Of a DNA stretch of 64,000 nucleotides, positions 27,133 to 34,882 are shown in pieces. Within the stretch, counting starts at the first letter, position 1; each line of letters begins with the position of its first letter. The DNA lies in contig JAHLWT010000248.1 of NCBI GenBank assembly GCA_019057775.1, forward strand, positions 1-64,000, read 5' to 3'. The notes under the pieces were generated by a model. That model had not been told where the DNA came from, ran no database searches, and worked only from the letters and a program-made list of their open reading frames with translations. The stretch comes from Promethearchaeota archaeon (GTDB lineage: Archaea; Asgardarchaeota; Lokiarchaeia; Sigynarchaeales; SOKP01). The position numbers and the translations under genes are program-made.

Positions 27133-27583
27133 TTATTTTGATCACTTATTTTTTGTTCCTAAGAAAAGTAACAGAAAGAGTTTGCTATTTAAATATTATC
27201 CTCCTCATCTAATTTATGAGGAGAAGCTTTATTCTCACAAAGTATAGATCTATGTTTTTTAGAAAAGACAGAATTTGCAAAACTTTTTAATCCTACCGAT
27301 CACTAGTGCAAAATCACCTATAAAAATCACTTTCAGTTAACTCAACCTATCTTATAATATTACCGAATAGATGATAAAATCCGTCTGATCAAAAAGACTT
27401 TCAGAATGATCATAAACTTCTATGGATGTGCTTAGACTAAATCGGATGATGCAAGATCACTTTTTTTTCCCTCGAGCTTAGCCTCTTTCAGCTATGAAGT
27501 CTTAAATTTAATTTAAAATTTTGATCTTAATGATAAAAAATGCTTTATTTTTTCTTTAAATTCATTGACTATTAGGTATCTAC
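27133..27583. other. 451-bp intergenic region between divergent genes
   Basis: No gene seen. Upstream region for TFB (minus) and the membrane metalloprotease-like gene (plus). It contains an inverted repeat, CTCCTCAT near 27203 and ATGAGGAG near 27217, and several GATC/GATGATG strings. I could not assemble a C/D-box RNA with proper boxes. Confidence 0.4.
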
Positions 27584-28315
27584 ATGCTGCAAGAACCAAT
27601 AATTTTCATAGTTATCCTCTTTATATCATTATTTTTTAAATATCTTTTCGAAAGAGAGGTATTTGGAAGATTAAACTTTTTATTTTTACGTTTGCTTTTC
27701 GTGGGAGTAATTGTTCATGAAGTATGCCATTATGTTATGAACTTAGCAGTGGGTATCAAACCAGAGGGAATTCACATTAACTGGAGAGACAGGGAAACTG
27801 GAGGAAGGAACCCTCATGGCGCAGTACAAAGCAAACCAAGAAGTTTTATTCAAGCACTTCTTATCTGTCTTGCCCCCTTGTATTTAGGTACATGGTTGAT
27901 TTTCCTTACTCTTACTATTGCTTTGAATAGTTCTAACGTCTATGTAATTATTATCTCAACGACTTTTTGTGTGTCCATATTGACTGCTGCTGCTCCCTCC
28001 GGTCAAGATTTTAATAATATTCCTCGAGCTTTCAGAGATAGCCCCGCTCATTCATGGTATCAGGCATTTCTTATCTTTCTCTCAGGTATTACGCTGTGGT
28101 TTATTTTGATTAACGCTCAGATAGTTTTCCCGCTTGATGTATTCTATTATTTTAGCCTTATTGGAATTTATTTTATGTTCAAATTTTCTTTTATGGGAAG
28201 TAGAAAAGTAATTCTCCGGGTAAAATCTAGAAATTTTAGGAAACCACATGAAACTAAGATAAGGCCTTTCCTCCGACGTCGGTATAAACCAAAAAAACCA
28301 GTAAAATTAAGATAA
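27584..28315 (+). CDS. Membrane HExxH metalloprotease-like protein (M50-like)
   Basis: A 243-residue protein with about five membrane segments. HEVCHYVMN (about 46-54) is an HExxH zinc motif inside a hydrophobic helix, and SILTAAAPSGQDFNNI (about 130-145) gives a conserved Asp in a later helix, the arrangement of intramembrane M50/site-2-type or DUF3267-like proteases. A strongly basic tail (RRRYKPKKPVKLR) faces the cytoplasm. It heads a run of four close plus-strand genes. Proteolytic activity is inferred from the motif. Confidence 0.7.
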   Translation: MLQEPIIFIVILFISLFFKYLFEREVFGRLNFLFLRLLFVGVIVHEVCHYVMNLAVGIKPEGIHINWRDRETGGRNPHGAVQSKPRSFIQALLICLAPLYLGTWLIFLTLTIALNSSNVYVIIISTTFCVSILTAAAPSGQDFNNIPRAFRDSPAHSWYQAFLIFLSGITLWFILINAQIVFPLDVFYYFSLIGIYFMFKFSFMGSRKVILRVKSRNFRKPHETKIRPFLRRRYKPKKPVKLR

Positions 28316-28329
28316 AAGGTGAAAAAGAA

Positions 28330-28674
28330 ATGAAAGGATTTTGTTATATTACGTTAATTGTCGGGTTCTTTTTATTTTATCAACAAAACCCGATGTATGC
28401 GATTGTTATCATAGTACTGTTTTTTGGAGTCTATATTTTTTATAAATCTCGAACATCTACTTCCGGAAATGGAATTATGAGCTTTTTAGCGGGGAGTACA
28501 AGTCATCAAGATACAAAAGTCGATGACTTAATTACATTAATGATGGTTCAACAGTTAATGAACTCAAATAATAATTCTGGAAATAATGGTTCCATAAGAC
28601 ATTCTGAAGATAAGGAACGAATAGAGAAAATAGAACAGACAAAACGAGAAATTCTGGACTTACTTAGAGATTAA
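28330..28674 (+). CDS. Small membrane protein with cytoplasmic coiled tail
   Basis: A 114-residue protein: two adjoining hydrophobic stretches at about 4-38, a Ser/Gly linker, an MMVQQLMNSNNN segment and a charged C-terminal helix (IEKIEQTKREILDLL). GGTGA lies 9 nt before the ATG as a ribosome-binding site. One nucleotide separates its stop from the RadB-like ATPase start, so the two are coupled. No family recognised. Confidence 0.65.
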   Translation: MKGFCYITLIVGFFLFYQQNPMYAIVIIVLFFGVYIFYKSRTSTSGNGIMSFLAGSTSHQDTKVDDLITLMMVQQLMNSNNNSGNNGSIRHSEDKERIEKIEQTKREILDLLRD

Positions 28675-28675
28675 A

Positions 28676-29377
28676 ATGCTTGATCCTGTGTTTATTAACG
28701 GCATGAAAGAACTTTTATCATATTCCAGGATCTTAAATATTTCAGGGGAAGCGGGTTCCGGAAAGACTAATCTTGCGCTACATCTAACAGCAGAACTATT
28801 ATGTAATGATGAATCCTGTATCTGGGTCCAAGCTAGTGAATTATTTCCTTACAACCGCTTGAAACAAATATATGAAAAAGAGAAACTTTCAAAAATACTT
28901 GATCAAATTTTTTTAATCCCTAAGAATAGACCTATTCAATCTTATGAAGAACAACGGAATATTATACAAAACCTCACTAATCCTAATACTATGCTACCCC
29001 CAGAGATGAAAATAATTGTAATTGATAACATTTCTCATCATTTACGGTTTGAAGTGGGAGCCTTACAATCCGAAATTCCTAGAATCATGAGCATTCAAAA
29101 CCAATTTTATGAGGAGCAGTTATTACCGTTAATTAGTCTATGCAATCTTAACCTCATAAATCTAGTCCTTATTCATGAAATTACCTATGATCCCTCAATA
29201 AATAAAACACGTAATTTTTTCTATAAGCTATATGATAGAATAAAGGCTATAACAATTGTATTGCGTAACCAAGTGAACACCCAGAAGAAGAAAATGGAAA
29301 TTTCATATTTGAATTCTCAAAAAGAGTTTTTTTATACGATAGATCAAAAAGGGTTACATATTGATATTAAACACTAG
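28676..29377 (+). CDS. RadB/RecA-superfamily ATPase
   Basis: A 233-residue single-domain RecA-fold ATPase. Walker A is GEAGSGKT (about 21-28) and Walker B is IIVIDNISHHLR (about 112-123). Length and lack of an N-terminal HhH match archaeal RadB, a recombination mediator paralogue of RadA; KaiC-like ATPases are the alternative. The end is diverged. It follows the small membrane gene by 1 nt, which is unexpected for RadB and could mean a membrane-linked job. Confidence 0.7.
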   Translation: MLDPVFINGMKELLSYSRILNISGEAGSGKTNLALHLTAELLCNDESCIWVQASELFPYNRLKQIYEKEKLSKILDQIFLIPKNRPIQSYEEQRNIIQNLTNPNTMLPPEMKIIVIDNISHHLRFEVGALQSEIPRIMSIQNQFYEEQLLPLISLCNLNLINLVLIHEITYDPSINKTRNFFYKLYDRIKAITIVLRNQVNTQKKKMEISYLNSQKEFFYTIDQKGLHIDIKH

Positions 29378-29414
29378 TCTTTTTCTTTATATGTATATAG
29401 TATATATATAAATT

Positions 29415-29792
29415 ATGGCTACATCTACTGGAGATATTATTGTGAAATGTGGCCTATGTCATAAAGAGATTAAAGAAAGGTCTGAAATCCATCAAGAACA
29501 GTTGTCTTTAATTTTAGTTTGTTCTGAATGCTGTCTTCTATTCCCGAATGAAGAAGTCCAAATAGCATTCAAGTTGTTTGTTGCCTATGGGGGTTATTTC
29601 GGAAAGTTAAAGTCTCCACAACTTTCGGTAAACGAGATCTTAAAAAATATTTTGATGGAGTATAAATCTAAAGATAAGAAAGTAAGGCTTGAAGATGTAG
29701 AGGAATTCAATCTAACCTTATTACATCGGGCATTACTCTACGGGATAACAATACAAGAATATGTTCAGGGATTAGAAATATTAAGTAAATAA
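29415..29792 (+). CDS. Zinc-knuckle protein of unknown function
   Basis: A 125-residue protein with CGLC (about 13-16) and CSEC (about 37-40), a four-cysteine zinc site, then a helical domain with TLLHRALLYGITIQEYV. A TATA-like run, ATATATATAAATT, sits just before the ATG, so it may have its own leaderless transcript. No family recognised. Confidence 0.6.
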   Translation: MATSTGDIIVKCGLCHKEIKERSEIHQEQLSLILVCSECCLLFPNEEVQIAFKLFVAYGGYFGKLKSPQLSVNEILKNILMEYKSKDKKVRLEDVEEFNLTLLHRALLYGITIQEYVQGLEILSK

Positions 29793-29819
29793 TTATGAAT
29801 ATGTAATACACATTATCAT

Positions 29820-30200
29820 TTATTTGGATAATTCTTGCGGAATTGTAGTTATCAGTTCTTCTCCTTGCGTAATCAAATCAAAAGCTTCATCAAATTTTCC
29901 AAACCTTGTTAATGCAGGTACCATTAAAAGTAAACTGTCGACTTTAAGGAAACTGTTTTCTAGTCCTTCACTCTCTTTATGAGTTTGCTCAGCGTGTTTA
30001 ATAAGCTCTTTGTACTTCCCTTGCCACAATGGAATTTGACATTGAAGTAAATGACAGGATGCTTTATCATGATAGGTGAGCCCTTCTTTCTGTTCGTAAT
30101 TATTCAAAAGTGTGTGAGCTTCATCGAGTTTACCTTCATCAATGAGTTTTTCTGCTCGTATTAGTTCTTCCGGTTTTTCTTTTACTTTTTGGTCGTTCAT
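29820..30200 (-). pseudogene. Truncated copy of the TPR protein (inverted duplicate)
   Basis: The 126 codons align from the first residue (MNDQK, KPEELI, SCHLL, LWQG, EQTHKES) with residues 1-124 of the 598-residue TPR protein at 1369, then stop at TAA just after PQELS. The zinc-finger end and most repeats are missing. The identity is partial at protein level but strong in the upstream DNA. It may still be translated, but I read it as a remnant left by rearrangement. Confidence 0.75.
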
Positions 30201-30494
30201 TTAGTACATCGGTCTCATACAATAATTTGCATCCTTTCTCACTTTTTCTACTAATTTTTAATGATTGAAGAGTGGTAATGTAAAGTGCTTTTTTGTAATA
30301 CGATTTTTATGATATAATAGATATAATTATTATTAATAATATAAATTTGCTCAGACTCTTCAATTCTCTAGACCGTATTTGATTGAAGTCTCTCTATTTC
30401 GTATTACCTGTAATCTGAATTTCGTAGTACAAAAATATCTTTATCGTATTACAAATAGATTTTCCTATGTATTATATTATACTCAATGATAATT
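30201..30494 (-). repeat. Intergenic part of the inverted NosD-TPR duplication, arm 2
   Basis: Reverse complement of the 1106-1368 spacer, with an extra 25-30 nt just before the TPR start and small changes elsewhere. It includes 12-mers at 30292 (TTTGTAATACGA), 30422 (TCGTAGTACAAA) and 30444 (TCGTATTACAAA), and a shortened one at 30399. It lies between the same two gene types in the same order. Confidence 0.85.
30419..30481. repeat. 63-bp direct repeat, copy 1 (3' side of NosD-like gene 2)
   Basis: Matches 31847-31909 over 63 bp with two mismatches. Contains two 12-mers, TCGTAGTACAAA (30422) and TCGTATTACAAA (30444), 22 bp apart, then TTTTCCTATGTATTATATTA. The same unit occurs inverted at about 1120-1180. 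Confidence 0.9.
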
Positions 30495-31544
30495 TTAGGA
30501 TTTCTTCAGTTTTTTACTTTTAATGATTGCTACAACTGAAAGGATGCCAAGCAGAAAGAGTAGATTATATCCTGGAATTGGTTGATCTTTACCACAATCA
30601 TTATTTTCGAAAATGTTTCCTTCACAGTTTTCTTCTACGATGCATTTATCATTTCCTATTAGAGCGTTTCCCGAAATGTCGTTATTATCACTATTATATA
30701 AAGATATCCCATTGCTATTGTAATTAGCGGTGTTTCCCGAAACCGTGTTGTAATCACCGTCTAAATATATTCCAGACCCACTGTTATCATTTGCGGTGTT
30801 TCCCGAAACCGTGTTGTAATTACTACCTAAAATTATCCCCCATCCATTGTTATTTACGCTGTTTCCCGAAATAATGTTATTATTACCCCATAATCTTATC
30901 CCCTCTCCATTGTTACTTGCGGTGTTTCCCGAAACCGTGTTGTAAGTACCGTTTAACTTTATTCCAGACCCACTGTTATCATTTGCGGTGTTTCCCGAAA
31001 CCGTGTTGTAATTACCACCTAAACTTACCCCCCATCCTAAACTTATCCCCCATACATTGTTATTTACGCTGTTTCCCGAAACCGTGTTATAATTACTATT
31101 ATGTAAATATATTCCCCAAACATTAGATGAACAATTGTTATCAATTAATCGGGAATTACTAACATAAGATAATTTGATTCCAGTACTAAAATAGCCTCCT
31201 GAATTGAAAACGGAGCAATTTTCTATTTTAAAATATACATCGGAATTTTCAATCCAAATGCCACTTCCTGACCCTCCAGCATCTATTACCAAATCTTCTA
31301 TGATATAAGGGTCGGAATAAATACCATTCCCCGTACAAATTCCCGCAGCCTTCGCAGCAGTCCAATTATTATCAATATGAATTTTTCCCGATAAGGCTGA
31401 GATTCTCAAATTTCCATCCTGTACAGTAATTGTGTCCTTATTTCCTGTAGTAGAGTTGAGATCAATGATAATAAGAGCTGAGAACGTGATGACGATTCCC
31501 AAGGCTATTACAAATAGTGGTTTTATTTTTGGAGTTGATTTCAT
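30495..31544 (-). CDS. NosD-like parallel beta-helix surface protein, complete
   Basis: A 349-residue protein with an N-terminal signal or anchor (FVIALGIVITFSALIII, about 10-28). An entry segment ending GIYSDPYIIEDLVID is usual for this family. The rest is about ten coils of the YNTVSGNTANDNSGSGI type. The end reads IPGYN, hydrophobic stretch, KKLKKS, like the protein at 1-1105. It is probably exported and held at the surface by the C-terminal tripartite signal. It is flanked by 63-bp direct repeats, and its 3' flank plus the truncated TPR gene repeat the start of the window in inverted form. Confidence 0.85.
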   Translation of the reverse strand: MKSTPKIKPLFVIALGIVITFSALIIIDLNSTTGNKDTITVQDGNLRISALSGKIHIDNNWTAAKAAGICTGNGIYSDPYIIEDLVIDAGGSGSGIWIENSDVYFKIENCSVFNSGGYFSTGIKLSYVSNSRLIDNNCSSNVWGIYLHNSNYNTVSGNSVNNNVWGISLGWGVSLGGNYNTVSGNTANDNSGSGIKLNGTYNTVSGNTASNNGEGIRLWGNNNIISGNSVNNNGWGIILGSNYNTVSGNTANDNSGSGIYLDGDYNTVSGNTANYNSNGISLYNSDNNDISGNALIGNDKCIVEENCEGNIFENNDCGKDQPIPGYNLLFLLGILSVVAIIKSKKLKKS

Positions 31545-31846
31545 AATAATTCCGCCAAAATGGTCAAATTTGACTTATAAGTAAATAATTTTTTAATTAA
31601 TTTATTAATTTTTTGTTTCAAATAAAAAGATTAGGCAGAGAATAACCAGTAAACCTCGGAAAAATAGTAGTAAAAAACAAATTTTAGTAGTAAAAATTAG
31701 CTAAAATTCTTGTTCAAAACTCAATTTTAATGAAAATTTCTCATTTTTTTCTTCTTTTAAAAATTAAAGAAAATTCTCAAATTTAATTTCGTATTCCAAA
31801 ATCATTTTGTATGTATAATCTTTTCTTATTATTTCCTGAAGTTTTT

Positions 31847-31909
31847 ATTTCGTATTACAAAAATATCTTTATCGTATTACAAATATATTTTCCTATGTAT
31901 TATATTATA
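31847..31909. repeat. 63-bp direct repeat, copy 2 (5' side of NosD-like gene 2)
   Basis: Direct repeat of 30419-30481 with two mismatches; 12-mers TCGTATTACAAA at 31850 and 31872, again 22 bp apart. At the other two sites this unit lies just past the stop of a NosD-like gene, so this copy may be the scar of a lost NosD gene. Confidence 0.9.
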
Positions 31910-31949
31910 TTTAACGACAACTAAAATAGTGTTGGTTGAAATATTAACA

Positions 31950-32099
31950 ATGGTTTGCAAAGATAAAAATTCTCAAAATTGGAGTGGTTTTGAGGTTCAA
32001 TGCGATAAATATCTTAAAGAAAATAAAAAAATTATTCCTATGTTAAGTCAAACACTGATCAGCATTAAAACTTTTATATCGACTTTGTATTTTCTTTAA
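31950..32099 (+). CDS. Possible 49-residue ORF
   Basis: An ATG-started frame reading MVCKDKNSQNWSGFEVQCDK and onward, ending STLYFL. No ribosome-binding site, and composition is close to the surrounding AT-rich DNA. It could be chance. Confidence 0.2.
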   Translation: MVCKDKNSQNWSGFEVQCDKYLKENKKIIPMLSQTLISIKTFISTLYFL

Positions 32100-32291
32100 A
32101 TAGTTTTGATTTACTTACTATATGAAAAGAGAAATACAAAGAAAACCCCATTGTTAATACCTCAAACTTTTTCGATCAAAACTTCTAACCTTCTAATAAT
32201 GTTTAATTTCTTTTCTCTTTTTTCCTTTTTTCTTTAAATAATTACAGAGTAATTACCAACTAATACCAACCTGGAGTTGATTTAAAAAGAA

Positions 32292-33540
32292 TTGGCAGAT
32301 CTTAATTTAATTAAAGGTATTAACGCCCGACAGATAAAACTGCTTCAAGAAAATGGGATCAGTACTGCTGAAGCACTCGCAATGAGTCCACATAATATCG
32401 TATCGGATATTGACGGATTGGGTGGTAAGACCGCAAAGAAGTTAATTTGGAATGCTCGTAATGCTTTAGGAATGACGGAATTTATTTCCGCTGCGAAAAT
32501 AGACGATAATACAGAGAAATTTACTACAGGATCAAAAGAATTGGATCGAATTTTAGGAGGTGGGTTCCAGACCGGTAAGTTGACTGAAATTTATGGGCCT
32601 TTCAAGTCGGGAAAGACCGCATGTGCGCATACTATAGCTGTCACGGTTCAATTATCCGCCAAGAAAGGGGGCTTAAATGGCTCTACTGCTTATGTTGACA
32701 CGGAAAACACCTTCTCTAAGGCTAAGATTGAACGAATCGCAAAGCGGTTTGGATTAGATCCGAAGCAAGTGCTAGGAAACATATACCACGCGAGGATTTA
32801 TTCGTCTGATCACCAATCTCAAATGATCCAAAAAGCAGAGGCTCTCTGTAAGACTCGTGGAGTCCGATTAATTATTATCGATAGTTTAATGGCGTTATTA
32901 CGCTCAGAATACGTCGGGATAGGGAAATTAGCACCTCGGCAAGCAGTTCTAAATAGTATGATCCATGGGTTATCTCGAATAGCTGAAACCTATAACTGTG
33001 CTGTATTACTTACCAACCAAGTAGCTACAAAAATGATGGGGATGTTCTCAGGGAACGATGCCATCGGAGGAAATAATGGTGATATATTTAATATCTCATT
33101 TCTAAATAGTAGCTCACGGTTGTCATTTCCGTATCATGTTTAAAACCAAAGGATTTTCAGCAAATAACTCATTGAAGCGACGTGCGGTAATAGTTGATGC
33201 TCCCGACCTCCCTCCAGAAGAATGTGAATTTTTTATTACTTCTGCAGGAGTTGCTGATACTGATAAAGTTGAGCTTCCTGAATCAAAAGGGTTAGATTTA
33301 GAATTTGAGGCTTTATATGAAGAAAGTGGTGATTCTGAAGATATCGAAAAAGAAGTTCCCTTAGCTAAGATTAAAGGCGTAGGAAAAGGAACTGTAGAAA
33401 ATCTGAATGCTCAAGGAATAAACACAATTTCCGAGTTATTAGAGGCTGATCCTGAGGATCTTTCCGCGAAGATAAGCGGGGCATCCTCAAGGATGATATT
33501 AGATTGGCAAAATAATGCTAAGGCACTTATTAATACCTAA
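32292..33540 (+). pseudogene. radA: RadA recombinase, interrupted by a one-base frameshift, with an extra C-terminal HhH domain
   Basis: Archaeal RecA/Rad51 homologue for strand exchange. N-terminal HhH (about 1-60), Walker A GPFKSGKT (102-109), LIIIDSLMALLRSEY (Walker B) and LLTNQVATKM are intact. The frame runs from TTG 32292 to a stop at 33143, but removing one C of the CC at 33129-33130 joins it to the downstream frame (SRLSFRIMFKTKGFS, then RRAVIVDAPDLPPEECEF, the normal RadA end). Beyond the usual end an acidic linker leads to a second HhH (IKGVGKGTVENLNAQGI), which is unusual. The break may be a sequencing error, since both halves are well conserved; otherwise this is a recent pseudogene. 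Total about 415 residues if joined. Confidence 0.85.
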
Positions 33541-33547
33541 ATCCTTA

Positions 33548-33561
33548 TTTTTTTATTTTTT
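33548..33561 (+). terminator. T-rich terminator after radA
   Basis: TTTTTTT-A-TTTTTT, 8 nt after the radA stop, fits an archaeal oligo-T terminator. Confidence 0.4.
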
Positions 33562-33668
33562 AAAATCGCAACTGGTTTGATATTTAGTATTTTTAGCATT
33601 TTAATTTATATTAAATAGAAAGTTATCAAGTATAATCACCCAAAATTTTCCAAATTAAGGTTTTAAAA

Positions 33669-33827
33669 ATGAAAGAAGTTACTAGAATATTAAAAAGAAA
33701 TATCAATACGTTAGTTGATCTAATCAATGAATTTTTAAGAGAAAATGCTGATAAAAATGCCGAATTGGTTTCCGTTGCTAATTTCGGGTCAGGTAAATAT
33801 TTAGCATTTCTTCAATATGATGTATGA
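33669..33827 (+). CDS. Possible 52-residue protein
   Basis: ATG-started frame encoding MKEVTRILKRNINTLVDLIN and ending LVSVANFGSGKYLAFLQYDV. The first half is an amphipathic helix. Codon use looks protein-like. It may be a real small protein or the start of a broken longer gene. No family recognised. Confidence 0.35.
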   Translation: MKEVTRILKRNINTLVDLINEFLRENADKNAELVSVANFGSGKYLAFLQYDV

Positions 33828-34169
33828 TGAATTCATTCCTACCATACACACAGAATAAATTCTCACCATATCAGTAATGTTACTGGGTACTATTTGGGTA
33901 CTATTTTTTTCCCTACCTACGAGCAAGTTGAAACTATGTTTATTGGACAATTGGGTGGTTTAACTCGGAAAGAAGAGGAAAAATTGACCGTTGCATTGAC
34001 GGCGGACCGTTGCGACAGTTGTTTCCTATTTTTATAAAAGAAATTTTCCTTTAGCTTAACTTAAGTTAAAGTAATTATATCTTTATGAAAAATTTGAGCT
34101 TTTCTTCTAATACTATTCTTTAAACAAATTCCCAAGCTTAAAAATTAAAGTAGAATAATCTAAAATCTC
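33828..34169. other. 342-bp stretch without a convincing gene
   Basis: Contains only a 33-codon frame from 33938 (GLTRKEEEKLTVALTADRCD) and a GACCGTTGC string twice within 30 bp (33988, 34005). It looks like decayed sequence. Nothing else seen. Confidence 0.35.
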
Positions 34170-34490
34170 TTATTTTGTTTTTAACTGCGCTTTTAACCGT
34201 TCGATTTCCTTTTCCTTCTCTTCTAATTTCTTTTCCTTCTCTTCTAATTCTCGCTCTAATTTCCTTACTTTGATCATATTGCCAACGGCGTATAACTCTT
34301 CCTCATCCAAATCTATTCCGCTTTTAAGCGCTACTTCTTTTGTAAATTCCATCTCCTCCTTGATTACTTCATTTAAAAGTTCTTTTAAATTTGAAGGTTC
34401 AATTTCTCTTGAAAAGATCACTATGATTAAGTAAAACATACAATTTTGGATTTTTAAAAATTGGGATAATGATATTTTTAGAGGTATATC
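34170..34490 (-). pseudogene. C-terminal remnant resembling Rpn/PD-(D/E)XK transposase-like nucleases
   Basis: Frame open from 34490 with no start until an internal ATG at 34439. It reads PLKISLSQF, a hydrophobic strand, then TKEVALKSGIDLDEEELYAV and a Glu/Lys coiled coil ending ERLKAQ. The coiled, charged end resembles the C-termini of recombination-promoting nuclease (Rpn)-type proteins, but the catalytic half is absent. I read it as a 3' fragment; a short genuine coiled-coil gene from the ATG is the alternative. Confidence 0.4.
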
Positions 34491-34536
34491 TCAAAGTGTA
34501 TCAATTCTAAATTTAGATAGACTATAGTAAAATGAA

Positions 34537-34692
34537 TTAAACAAACTCCAAATTATAATTATCTTCTTTTGACAACTTCTTGACAATATAACATTTTGAA
34601 CAATAAATAAAAAAAAATTTCTTTTTCGGTTTATAGTTTTTGGACCTTTTAAATTTCTTATTTCCACAAAAACTACATTTTACATAATCCAT
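34537..34692 (-). CDS. 51-residue zinc-ribbon protein
   Basis: ATG-started frame of 51 codons. Two CxxC knuckles (KCSFCGNKKF at 5-14, YCSKCYIVKK at 30-39) separated by a lysine-rich loop give a complete four-cysteine zinc ribbon. This regular spacing in an AT-rich region argues for a real gene. Role unknown; a nucleic-acid-binding part is the usual guess for such ribbons. Confidence 0.6.
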   Translation of the reverse strand: MDYVKCSFCGNKKFKRSKNYKPKKKFFFIYCSKCYIVKKLSKEDNYNLEFV

Positions 34693-34882
34693 TATGCTTT
34701 CACCATTTTAAATGGCTCCCATTTCAATTTTTATTACAACTTAACTCTTTAAAAAAAATAAATATTTATGAAGATATAATTATCAAGATTCCTAAAGAAA
34801 TTAAGGAAGAATTCGATAAAAAAGGTTTACATGATCTCACATAATCCAAGTATTAAAATAAAGAAATAAATTTTAATTTAAA
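34693..34882. other. Short intergenic region with an antitoxin-like fragment
   Basis: A plus-strand frame without a normal start encodes EDIIIKIPKEIKEEFDKKG, followed by HDLT and a stop near 34843. This resembles the start of small ribbon-helix-helix or VapB-type antitoxins, but it is too short to call. Otherwise nothing seen. Confidence 0.25.

Larger units (their letters stand above)
31545..32291. other. 747-bp intergenic region between NosD-like gene 2 and radA
   Basis: Very AT-rich. It holds the second 63-bp direct repeat (31847-31909), a related 12-mer with one change at 31789 (TCGTATTCCAAA), a possible 49-codon ORF (31950-32099), and a CTTTAAATA TATA-like element in two places (32094 and 32232), the second a candidate radA promoter. 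No other gene seen. Confidence 0.5.

Noticed and set aside
27365..27460. GATGATA/CTGA/ATGATC strings suggesting an archaeal C/D-box guide RNA
   Set aside because: The C-like boxes each deviate from RTGATGA, spacing before CTGA is too short for a guide, and no terminal D box is present.
33938..34039. 33-codon ORF with a GLTRKEEEKLTVAL segment
   Set aside because: Too short, no ribosome-binding site, no recognisable continuation.
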